Source: Kutzneria buriramensis (lineage in GTDB: Bacteria; Actinomycetota; Actinomycetes; Mycobacteriales; Pseudonocardiaceae). From it: DNA of 64,000 nt. Position numbers and translations under genes: made by a program. Below are positions 25,108-32,688 of the stretch, one piece after another. Every line of letters begins with the position of its first letter. The first letter of the stretch is position 1. The stretch is from contig NZ_QUNO01000016.1 of the NCBI RefSeq assembly GCF_003387475.1, positions 1 through 64,000 of the forward strand, in the 5' to 3' direction. The notes under the pieces were generated by a model, which saw nothing but the letters and a program-made list of their open reading frames with translations, was not told the origin of the DNA and made no database searches.

Positions 25108-28092
25108 ATGGCTCGTGGGCTGACGTACCGGGACGCCGCCGTGCTGCTGGGCGGCGGCCCCGAGACGAAGGTGGTCGCCGCCCTGGACAAGCTGTGTGGC
25201 GGGGCTTTGCTGGTGGCGTCCGTGTTCAACCCGGTCTTCGCACTCAGCCTGTTCGACGCGAAGGCCGAGCTGTTCAAGCTGAGCACAGACCTGATCGGTG
25301 GCCTCGGTGAACGAATCCGCGGTCTCAACCGCTACGACCGCACCCGGAGGTTGGAAGCGGCCAACGTGGTCACGGTGATGGCCGCCTTCTTCGAGTGCGT
25401 GAACAAGATCGACATGCCGCCGGAGTTCCGCCCGACCAAGGCCGAGCAGGTGCTCGTCGCCGTCGACGCCGGGGTTCCGTTCCTCGAAGGCGAGTTGCTG
25501 AGCAGCGCCCCGCCCATCCCGATGCCCAGCATGCCGCAAGGACAGCACGCGGTCGCGCTGCGCGCGCATTACATGCGGCTGACCTTGCAGGTGGAGACCT
25601 TCGTCCAGGGCCTGGCCATGTGGGCGGAGCTGTCCCCCGAGGCGCGACGGGCGATCGAGGACGATCTTCACGCCGTGCCGGATCGTGCCGTCGCGCGGTA
25701 CGAGGAGATGTTCCGCCGGCTGGCCCTGGACTTCCCCGAGTTCGCCTTCTGGGCCAACCAGCTCGACCACCAGGCGACCCGCACGCAGGTCGAGCTGGCG
25801 TTCACGGGTCTGGCCACGTCACTCGAACGCCTGCGCATCGGCCGTGATCCCGAAGGCACACGCGTCCAGCTCGCCCGGAGTCACCAGGCCGTGCTTCGGC
25901 GGCGCGGCCGGGAGTTCGGGGACATGCGGGAGCCGGCGATCGAGCGCTGCTACGTCAACCCGAACTTTCGGGTGGGGCAGCCGCGGCTCGACGAGATCAC
26001 CAGCACCGACTGGTGGGACGAGCAGCCGCTGCGCACCGATCTCCAGGACTTCCTCGTCGGACACCTGACCTCCCCAATGGCGGCGGAGGCGCCACTGGTG
26101 GTGCTCGGGCATCCCGGTGCGGGCAAGTCGCTGCTCACACAGATGCTGGCCGCCCGCTTACCGGCCAGCGACTTCCTCACCGTGCGGGTGCCACTGCGCG
26201 ACGTGCCGGCGGACGCCGATCTCCAGACCCAGCTCGAGTACACCATTCGCAACGACACCGGTGCCGACACGACGTGGCCGGAGCTCGTGGCGACGGCCGG
26301 CGACGCGATGCCGGTGGTGCTGCTGGACGGCTTCGACGAACTGCTCCAGGCCACCGGGCAGAGCCAGTCCAACTACCTGGAGCGCATCGCCGCGTTCCAG
26401 CAGCGCGAGGCCGACCTGGGCCGCCCGCTCGCGGTGGTCGTCACCAGCCGTCTGACCGTCGCCGACCGGGCGCGGCCGGTGTTCGGCGTCGTCACGCTGC
26501 TGCTGGATTCCTTTGACGACAAGCAGATCGAGCTCTGGCTGCGTGCCTGGAACGACTGCAACGCCGCCGCCCTGACCGCGCGTGGCGCACGCCCGCTGCC
26601 GTTGGCGACGGCGCTGCGGTACGAGGACCTGGCGCGACAACCGTTGCTGCTCTTACTACTTGCGCTCTACGACTCCGACGCCAACGCCCTGCACAACGCG
26701 GAACGGTTACACGAGGCGGACCTCTACGAACGGCTGCTCACCAACTTCACCCGCCGAGAGGTGCTGAAAGCCGGCGATTCGCTCTCCGAGGCCGAGTTGG
26801 ACCAGGCGGTGGCACGGGAGATGCTGCACCTGTCGGTGGTCGCGTTCGCCATGTTCAACCGCAACCAGTTGTGGGTCACCGAGTCCGAGCTGGCCCCCGA
26901 CCTGGCCGCGCTGATCGACCAGCCGACCCCCGCCGAACTGCTGGTCGGCCGGTTCTATTTCGTGTACGTCGCCCAGGCCACCCACGACCGGAAACGCCTC
27001 AAGACGTACGAGTTCCTGCACGCCACCTTCGGCGAGTTCCTCGTCGCGCGGTTGGTAGTGCAGGAACTCGACAACCTCGTCGCCGCCACCCGCGTCCCCA
27101 GCACCCCGGGCCGTCCGCGCCCCATCAACGACCAGTTCCTGCACGCCCTGCTGTCCTTCACACCCCTCACCATGCGGCTCACCGTCGTGGACTTCGTCGG
27201 CACCATGCTCGACAGCCGCCCGGACGCCGACCAGATCACCGCCCTGCTGCTGGACCTGTTCCACGTGGCGCTGATGCCCCGACATTTCCCACCACTGGAT
27301 TACCTGCCGGCGAGGCTGCCAGTGCCGGAGCGAGTGGCGGCATACTCGGCCAACCTGTTCGTGCTGGCGGCGTTGGCAGCCGGCGAACTCACCAGCACCC
27401 AGCTGTTCCCCGGCCGCGAAGACCACGCGATCGAGTGGACCCGGACCGCCCAGCTGTGGCGGTCGCAGCTCCCGTCAGAAGGCTGGACCACACTCGCCTC
27501 CGCCTTCTCCACCTTCCGCGAGTGGGATAATCGCACCCGAGTCATCCGACTTGTCCCCGGCGATGAGGCCACAGAAGACACAATCAATCCGCACTGGACC
27601 TTCGACACGGACCTCGAAGAATGGGACTTCCCGTGTGGCATCCGCTACGACAACGACTGGGTCATGCGTGCGGAGGTTGAGTTCGCCGGCGGTCGGCTGC
27701 AAGAGATCGGGCTGCACAACCTGGAGCCGTTCACCGGTGAGCTCGGCAACCTGCTGATGACGTTCCATGACATACCAGGCAAAGGACTGGTGAGCGCCGC
27801 GCGGTTACTCATCGAGCTGTGGCTGGCATCGGGTCAGCGCGCCGACCCGGCGGCGTTAGGCGACGAGTACAAGGCCTGTCTGCGATTCGCAGCAGATGGA
27901 TTCGCGCCGCCTGATGAACAGACCCTCCGCGCGTTCCGCGATCTCGTCGTGCATCAGCTCAAGTACGACAGATACCGGCTTCCCAAGGGATGGATCCAGG
28001 AGACGGCGGACACGATTGAGCAAGCGGGCGAGTACGAGCTCAGCCAAGATGCGCGGGAGTTCATCGAGGAGCTGCGGCAGATCCGCGACTGA
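25108..28092 (+). CDS. NACHT-domain STAND NTPase (NNH7-like N-terminus), candidate anti-phage protein
   Basis: 994 residues; ATG at 25108 with GGGAGG upstream. The N-terminus (LTYRDAAVLLGG, LDKLCGGALLVAS, LFDAKAELFKLSTDLI) matches the remembered pattern of the NACHT N-terminal helical domain 7 of actinobacteria, covering about residues 1-230. A linker follows, then NACHT: Walker A GHPGAGKS at 334-341 (Lys340), Walker B VVLLDGFDEL with Asp407, sensor VVVTSRLTVADRA, and the winged-helix motif YEFLHATFGEFLVARLV near 634. The C-terminal 300 residues are of unknown fold and would be the sensor. Bacterial NACHT (Avs/bNACHT) proteins oligomerise on sensing phage proteins and trigger the effector domain. 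Defence is inferred from family. Confidence 0.85.
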   Translation: MARGLTYRDAAVLLGGGPETKVVAALDKLCGGALLVASVFNPVFALSLFDAKAELFKLSTDLIGGLGERIRGLNRYDRTRRLEAANVVTVMAAFFECVNKIDMPPEFRPTKAEQVLVAVDAGVPFLEGELLSSAPPIPMPSMPQGQHAVALRAHYMRLTLQVETFVQGLAMWAELSPEARRAIEDDLHAVPDRAVARYEEMFRRLALDFPEFAFWANQLDHQATRTQVELAFTGLATSLERLRIGRDPEGTRVQLARSHQAVLRRRGREFGDMREPAIERCYVNPNFRVGQPRLDEITSTDWWDEQPLRTDLQDFLVGHLTSPMAAEAPLVVLGHPGAGKSLLTQMLAARLPASDFLTVRVPLRDVPADADLQTQLEYTIRNDTGADTTWPELVATAGDAMPVVLLDGFDELLQATGQSQSNYLERIAAFQQREADLGRPLAVVVTSRLTVADRARPVFGVVTLLLDSFDDKQIELWLRAWNDCNAAALTARGARPLPLATALRYEDLARQPLLLLLLALYDSDANALHNAERLHEADLYERLLTNFTRREVLKAGDSLSEAELDQAVAREMLHLSVVAFAMFNRNQLWVTESELAPDLAALIDQPTPAELLVGRFYFVYVAQATHDRKRLKTYEFLHATFGEFLVARLVVQELDNLVAATRVPSTPGRPRPINDQFLHALLSFTPLTMRLTVVDFVGTMLDSRPDADQITALLLDLFHVALMPRHFPPLDYLPARLPVPERVAAYSANLFVLAALAAGELTSTQLFPGREDHAIEWTRTAQLWRSQLPSEGWTTLASAFSTFREWDNRTRVIRLVPGDEATEDTINPHWTFDTDLEEWDFPCGIRYDNDWVMRAEVEFAGGRLQEIGLHNLEPFTGELGNLLMTFHDIPGKGLVSAARLLIELWLASGQRADPAALGDEYKACLRFAADGFAPPDEQTLRAFRDLVVHQLKYDRYRLPKGWIQETADTIEQAGEYELSQDAREFIEELRQIRD

Positions 28093-28119
28093 AACCCGGC
28101 GACACGGGTAGTCCCTTGT

Positions 28120-29064
28120 ATGCACCGACGACTGGGGAAGGTACTGCCGGCGGCGCTGCTCGCGACGGTGATGGCCGGATGCGGACACTCGCCGGCTGCG
28201 GCGCCAGTGGCAAAGCCTACGGAGAAGACGACCACGCCGCCGGCAACGACGACGGCACCGCCGGCAACGACCACGCAGGCACCGGAACTGCCGTTGGGTG
28301 GGCGGACGGTTTTCCCGAACTACCGGGTGGTGGCCTACTACGGGACCGCCGGCACTTCGGCGTTGGGGGTGCTCGGGCAGGGCTCACCGGAGCAGGCGGC
28401 CGGGGCGATTGACCAGGCGGCGCAGCGGTTTGCGACGCCGGACCGGAAGGTGCAGCCGGCGATGGAGTTCATCGCCACGGTGGCCGACCACTCTCCCGGC
28501 CCGGCGGGAGCGTACAGCCACGACGTGGCGGTGGCGCAAGTCCAGCGGTACCTGGACGCGGCGCGGAGCCACCATCAGCTGTTCATCCTGGACATCCAAC
28601 CGGGACACCGGGACTTCCTGTCGGCGGTTCAGCCGTGGCAGAACCTCCTCGCCCAACCGGACGTGGGGCTGGCGCTGGACGCGGAGTGGCGGATGCCGGA
28701 GGGCAAGGTGCCGGGCGAAGCGATCGGGCACGTCGAGGTGCCGGAGGTGAACCAGGTGCTGGACTGGACGGCGAACCTGACCAGAAGCGGTGACCTGCCG
28801 CAGAAGGTGGTGCTGCTGCACATGTTCCGGTCCACGATGATCACCGACCTGAACGCGATCACCGAGCACCCGGAGCTTGCGCTGGTGCAACACCTGGACG
28901 GGTTCGGCGGCGTCCAGACCAAGATGGACGTCTACCACAACCTGGCCGATCCGCAGCGGTTTCACATGGGGTTCAAGCTCTTCTACACCGAGGATCACCC
29001 GCTGCTGGGCCCGGGTGAGGTGCTGGCGATGAAGCCGCAGCCGGAGTTCGTCAGCTATCAGTGA
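28120..29064 (+). CDS. Lipoprotein of unknown function
   Basis: 314 residues. Lipobox LLATVMAGCGH places the lipidated Cys at residue 21; a Thr/Pro-rich linker (about 30-60) tethers an outer domain with alternating helix and strand (YRVVAYYGTAGTSALGVLG, HQLFILDIQPGHRDFL, VGLALDAEWRM, QKVVLLHMF), suggesting a TIM-barrel fold as in some glycosidase-like proteins. No catalytic family can be named. No ribosome site precedes ATG 28120, so it may be leaderless. It overlaps the GrpB gene's end by 14 bases (convergent). Confidence 0.75.
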   Translation: MHRRLGKVLPAALLATVMAGCGHSPAAAPVAKPTEKTTTPPATTTAPPATTTQAPELPLGGRTVFPNYRVVAYYGTAGTSALGVLGQGSPEQAAGAIDQAAQRFATPDRKVQPAMEFIATVADHSPGPAGAYSHDVAVAQVQRYLDAARSHHQLFILDIQPGHRDFLSAVQPWQNLLAQPDVGLALDAEWRMPEGKVPGEAIGHVEVPEVNQVLDWTANLTRSGDLPQKVVLLHMFRSTMITDLNAITEHPELALVQHLDGFGGVQTKMDVYHNLADPQRFHMGFKLFYTEDHPLLGPGEVLAMKPQPEFVSYQ

Positions 29065-29551
29065 GCGCCGATGCCACGATCCGGGTGATGAAGGCGGACT
29101 TGGCGGCAGAGTAGCCGACACGGTCGTCGCCGAACCGCTCGGCGAGGAACCGCTTGAGCTCGGCGTACGCGCGGGCGGTGTCGGGATGGGTGCGCAGGTA
29201 GTCGCGGAACGCCAGCACGGTGAGAAAACACGCGTTGTCGGCGGCGGAGACGCAGAGGTGGTGCGGCGGCGCACCGTCGGGGGCGGCGAACGACTCCCTG
29301 CCCTTGATGCCGAGATCGCCCTCGTAGCGGTAGCCCAGCGGGTCCAGCGCGCCGATCACCGACGGCAGGTGGTCCAGGGTGTCCACCACGACCGTCAGGT
29401 CGACGACGGGCTTGGCGGCCAGGCCCGGCACGGCGGTGCTGCCGACGTGCTCGATGCGACGGGCTATGCCCGGTAACGCGTCGCCGACGCGATCGCGCAG
29501 GGCAGCGAACACCGCCGGCCAGCTCGGGTCGTAGTCGACGATCTCGATCAT
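29051..29551 (-). CDS. GrpB/UPF0157-family nucleotidyltransferase-like protein
   Basis: 166 residues. Starts MIEIVDYDPSWPAVF and contains RIEHVGSTAVPGLAAKPVVDLTVVV, the GrpB family hallmark with the nucleotidyltransferase GS and DxD-like residues. Biochemical role poorly known. ATG overlaps the stop of the upstream MFS gene by four bases, so they form an operon. Confidence 0.9.
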   Translation of the reverse strand: MIEIVDYDPSWPAVFAALRDRVGDALPGIARRIEHVGSTAVPGLAAKPVVDLTVVVDTLDHLPSVIGALDPLGYRYEGDLGIKGRESFAAPDGAPPHHLCVSAADNACFLTVLAFRDYLRTHPDTARAYAELKRFLAERFGDDRVGYSAAKSAFITRIVASALTDS

Positions 29552-30816
29552 GCGGCGGTCCGCAGTCTCGACACGAGTCCGGCGCCGGCCACCATGACCA
29601 GGCCGATGGTGACCAGGCCCCAGGTGGCCGAGCCGAACAGGTCGGTCATCCAGCCCACCCAGTACGGCCCGAGGAAGCCGGACAGGTTGCCGATGGAGTT
29701 GATCACACCGATGCCGGCGGCCACCGCGGCGCCGGACAGGAACGCGGACGGCAGCGTCCAGAAGCAGGGGAACGCGGCCATCACGCCGATCGCGCACGCG
29801 CAGAGCCCGAGGTAGCCGAGCCACGGCGCGGTGGTCAGGAAGGCGGTCACGGCCAGCAGTACGCCACCGGCGGCCATCGGGACCAGGGTGTGGGGCACAG
29901 GTCGCCCGATCCGATCACACCGACGACCCCACCAGACCATCGCAATCGCGCCAATGGCGTAGGGCACTGCGGTCAACAGCGTCACCGTCAGATTGTCCTT
30001 GATGGCCAAACTGGTCTTGAGGATGGTCGGCATCCAGAAACCCAGCCCGTACAGGCCGAAGGCGATCGCGAAGTACACCAGCCCGAGCGCGATGACCCGC
30101 GGGTGCAGGACCGCCCGGCGCACGGGCATCGCCGGCACCGCGGCCTCCTCGGCCGCCACCGTGTCGGTGATCCAGGCGCGCTCGTCGGCGCTGAGCCAGC
30201 GGGCGTCGGCCGGACGGTCGGGCAGCAGCCACAGCAGCAGCGCGCCCAGCACGATCGACGGCAGCCCTTCCACCAGGAACAACCAGCGCCAGCCGGCCAG
30301 GCCGAACGTGCCGTCCAGGCCCAGCAGCAGGCCGCCGAGCGGAGCGCCGATGGCCGTGGACAGCGGAACCGCGATCATGAACAGGCCGGTGACGGTCGCC
30401 CGCCGCGCCGCCGGGAACCAGTACGACAGGTAGAGGATCATGCCCGGGAAGAAGCCGGCCTCGGCGACGCCGAGCAGGAAGCGCAGCACGTAGAAGCTGA
30501 CCTCGCCCTGGATCGCCGCGCAGGCGGCGGCCACGATCCCCCACACGACCATGATCCGGGCCATCCACACCCGCGCGCCGACCCGGTGCAGCACCAGATT
30601 GCTCGGCGCGTCCAGCAGCACGTAGCCGACGAACAGCAGGCCCGCGCCGAAGCCGTACGCCGTCGCCGACAGGCCGAGCTGGCGGTTCATGGTGAGCGCG
30701 GCCACCGCGAGGTTGGTCCGGTCGAGGTACGCGAAGAAGTAGCAGACCGCCATCAGCGGCACGAGCCGCCAGGTCGCCCTGGCCAGCGCGCGCTCCCCCA
30801 CCTCGCTGGTGATCAC
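29548..30816 (-). CDS. MFS transporter, anion:cation symporter type
   Basis: 422 residues, 12 predicted helices. Features YFFAYLDRTNLAVAALTMN near the N-terminus, GVAEAGFFPGMILYLSYWF, and a central loop, typical of the ACS group that imports organic acids such as tartrate, phthalate or hexuronates. GTG at 30816. It is coupled to the grpB-like gene. Substrate not predictable from sequence. Confidence 0.88.
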   Translation of the reverse strand: MITSEVGERALARATWRLVPLMAVCYFFAYLDRTNLAVAALTMNRQLGLSATAYGFGAGLLFVGYVLLDAPSNLVLHRVGARVWMARIMVVWGIVAAACAAIQGEVSFYVLRFLLGVAEAGFFPGMILYLSYWFPAARRATVTGLFMIAVPLSTAIGAPLGGLLLGLDGTFGLAGWRWLFLVEGLPSIVLGALLLWLLPDRPADARWLSADERAWITDTVAAEEAAVPAMPVRRAVLHPRVIALGLVYFAIAFGLYGLGFWMPTILKTSLAIKDNLTVTLLTAVPYAIGAIAMVWWGRRCDRIGRPVPHTLVPMAAGGVLLAVTAFLTTAPWLGYLGLCACAIGVMAAFPCFWTLPSAFLSGAAVAAGIGVINSIGNLSGFLGPYWVGWMTDLFGSATWGLVTIGLVMVAGAGLVSRLRTAA

Positions 30817-30897
30817 CCGCTGAGCGTATCGACAGGGTCGACCCGGACACTTCCGAATCGCCCGGGACGTTGAGGGGGAAAGGACGAAGGAGACGAG

Positions 30898-31173
30898 ATG
30901 GGCCTGATCGCAACGCTGCTCGGCCTCGTGGTGTCGCTGTTCATCCTGCTGCTGATCGTCCGGATGGTGCTGGACTGGGTGGCGATGGCCGGCCGCGGGC
31001 CCTACTGGACGGTCCGCGCCCGGGCGCTCGCCCACGCCGGCACCGAGCCGGTGATCGCGCCGGTCCGCCGGGTGCTGCCGCCGATCCGCGCCGGCGGCAT
31101 CGGCATCGACCTGGCGTTCACGGTGGTGTTCGTGGCGGCGCTGATCGTGCGCGGCATCCTGTTCAGCCTGTGA
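30898..31173 (+). CDS. YggT-family membrane protein
   Basis: 91 residues with two transmembrane helices (LLGLVVSLFILLLIVRMVLD and FTVVFVAALIVRGILF) separated by a loop containing EPVIAPVRRVLPPI, the YggT signature. ATG 30898 has a GGAGACGAG site. Family members are linked to membrane or cell-division homeostasis, but this copy lies outside the usual sepF cluster. It converges with the TetR gene, overlapping by 11 bases. Confidence 0.85.
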   Translation: MGLIATLLGLVVSLFILLLIVRMVLDWVAMAGRGPYWTVRARALAHAGTEPVIAPVRRVLPPIRAGGIGIDLAFTVVFVAALIVRGILFSL

Positions 31174-31729
31174 CGACCAAGCCCTGCTCCAGCATGGCCA
31201 GCGCGTCGCGGACGTGTTGGGCGCAGTCGGAGCCGGGCGTGGTCAGCCAGCTCTCGATCGCCACCCGCAGCGCCGCGTAGGTGGCGGCGACGAGCAGCCG
31301 GGTGCGCAGGACCTGGCGCTCGTCGGCGGCGGCCGGCAGCAGCAGGTCGACGAGTCGGCGCTCCTGCTCGACGGACCGTTCGAGGAAGGTGGCGAGCAGG
31401 GCCGGGGTGTGGGCGACGAGCTCCTGCACGCGGCGGAACTGCTCATGGTCGTCGCCGAGCGTGCCGAGGATGGCCTCGGCCAGGGTGGCGCCCTGTTCGA
31501 TCGCGGCGACCACCCGATCGAACTCCCCATCGTGCACGGCCAGCAGCACAGCTTCCTTGGCGGCGAAGTAGCGGAAGAATGTGCGGGGCGAGACCTCGGC
31601 GGTGGCCGCGATCTCCTCGACGGTGGCGGCCTCGAAGCCCTTGGCCTCGAACAACGCCAGCGCGGCGTCCACCAGCGCCGCCCTGGTCTGCTGCTTCTTG
31701 CGCTCGCGCAGCCCGCACAGCTTCGTCAC
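31163..31729 (-). CDS. TetR-family regulator
   Basis: 188 residues from GTG at 31729. The frame opens further to a TTG at 31768, but that lies inside the dyad operator, so the shorter start is preferred. HTH: RERKKQQTRAALVDAALALF, VEEIAATAEVSPRTFFRYFA. C-terminal domain of the TetR_C group for the short MftR-like proteins. Divergent from the SDR gene with a shared operator at 31767-31787; it probably represses the SDR. Confidence 0.88.
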   Translation of the reverse strand: MTKLCGLRERKKQQTRAALVDAALALFEAKGFEAATVEEIAATAEVSPRTFFRYFAAKEAVLLAVHDGEFDRVVAAIEQGATLAEAILGTLGDDHEQFRRVQELVAHTPALLATFLERSVEQERRLVDLLLPAAADERQVLRTRLLVAATYAALRVAIESWLTTPGSDCAQHVRDALAMLEQGLVVTG

Positions 31730-31766
31730 CCGACACAGCCTAGTCGACAAACTGTCATTTGACGCC

Positions 31767-31787
31767 AAGTGGCAGTCTGTGCCACTT
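31767..31787. promoter_or_regulatory. Dyad operator shared by tetR and SDR genes
   Basis: AAGTGGCA-GTCTG-TGCCACTT, perfect 8-bp arms, extended by CGCC/GGCG with one bulged base. It ends 7 bases before the SDR ATG, so bound repressor would block it. Confidence 0.7.
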
Positions 31788-31794
31788 TGGCGAC

Positions 31795-32688
31795 ATGACT
31801 CCCTGGCGCCCGGCCGACCTGCCCGACCTCACCGGCAAGACCGCGCTCGTGACCGGCGCGAACAGCGGCATCGGCTTCCACGCCGTGCTGGGCCTGGCCG
31901 AGCACGGCGCGCACGTGCTGCTCGCCGCCCGCAACCCGGAGCGCGGCGAGAAGGCCATCGCGAGCGTCCGGGAACGGCTGCCGCAGGCCAAGGTCGAGCT
32001 GGTCCGGCTGGACCTGGCCGATCTGGCCGACGTCGAGGAGACGGCGAAGGCCGTGCTGGCCGCGCACGAGCACATCGACCTGCTGATCAACAACGCCGGC
32101 GAGAAGATGGTGCCCAAGCGCCGCGAGACCAAGGACGGCTTCGAGGCCCAGTTCGGCACCAACCACCTCGGCCACTTCGCGCTGACCGGGCTGCTGCTGC
32201 CGGCGCTGCGGCCGGGCTCGCGGATCGTGAACATCACCAGCCTGGCGCACAAGTTCTTCGCGTTCGCCATCGACGACCCGCAGCAGCAGCGCCGCTACCT
32301 GGCCGGCAAGGCCTACGGCAACTCCAAGCTGGCCAACATGATCTTCACGCTGGAGCTGGACCGGCGGCTGGTCGGCCGGGACATCACCGCCGTCGCCGCG
32401 CACCCGGGCTTCGCGCTGGACCCCGGCGAGAGCCTCGGCAACCCGGTGTTCGACCTGCTGGCCAAGCCGATCATCCAGGACATGGCCGGCGGCGCGATGC
32501 CCACGCTGTACGCCGCGACCGTGCCGAACCTGCCCGGCGGCTCGTTGATCGGCCCCGGCAACCTGACGCGCACCAAGGGCGCGCCGCGGCCGGAGAAGCC
32601 GTCGTCGAAGGCGACCGATCCGGCGCTGGGCCGCCGGCTGTGGGGCCTGTCCGAGGATCTGACGGGCGTGCGCTACCTCAGTTCCTGA
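31795..32688 (+). CDS. Short-chain dehydrogenase/reductase
   Basis: 297 residues. NAD(P)-binding TGANSGIG, NNAG motif, catalytic Ser in ITSLAHK and YGNSK (Tyr-x-x-x-Lys), as in classical SDRs related to retinol dehydrogenase/WW-domain oxidoreductases. The substrate is likely an alcohol or ketone; unknown. Probably regulated by the divergent TetR. It overlaps the end of the MprF-like gene by 11 bases (convergent). Confidence 0.9.
   Translation: MTPWRPADLPDLTGKTALVTGANSGIGFHAVLGLAEHGAHVLLAARNPERGEKAIASVRERLPQAKVELVRLDLADLADVEETAKAVLAAHEHIDLLINNAGEKMVPKRRETKDGFEAQFGTNHLGHFALTGLLLPALRPGSRIVNITSLAHKFFAFAIDDPQQQRRYLAGKAYGNSKLANMIFTLELDRRLVGRDITAVAAHPGFALDPGESLGNPVFDLLAKPIIQDMAGGAMPTLYAATVPNLPGGSLIGPGNLTRTKGAPRPEKPSSKATDPALGRRLWGLSEDLTGVRYLSS

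Noticed and set aside
31730-31768. Longer TetR start at TTG 31768
   Set aside because: It would begin inside the dyad operator and lacks a ribosome site; GTG 31729 precedes the HTH region closely.
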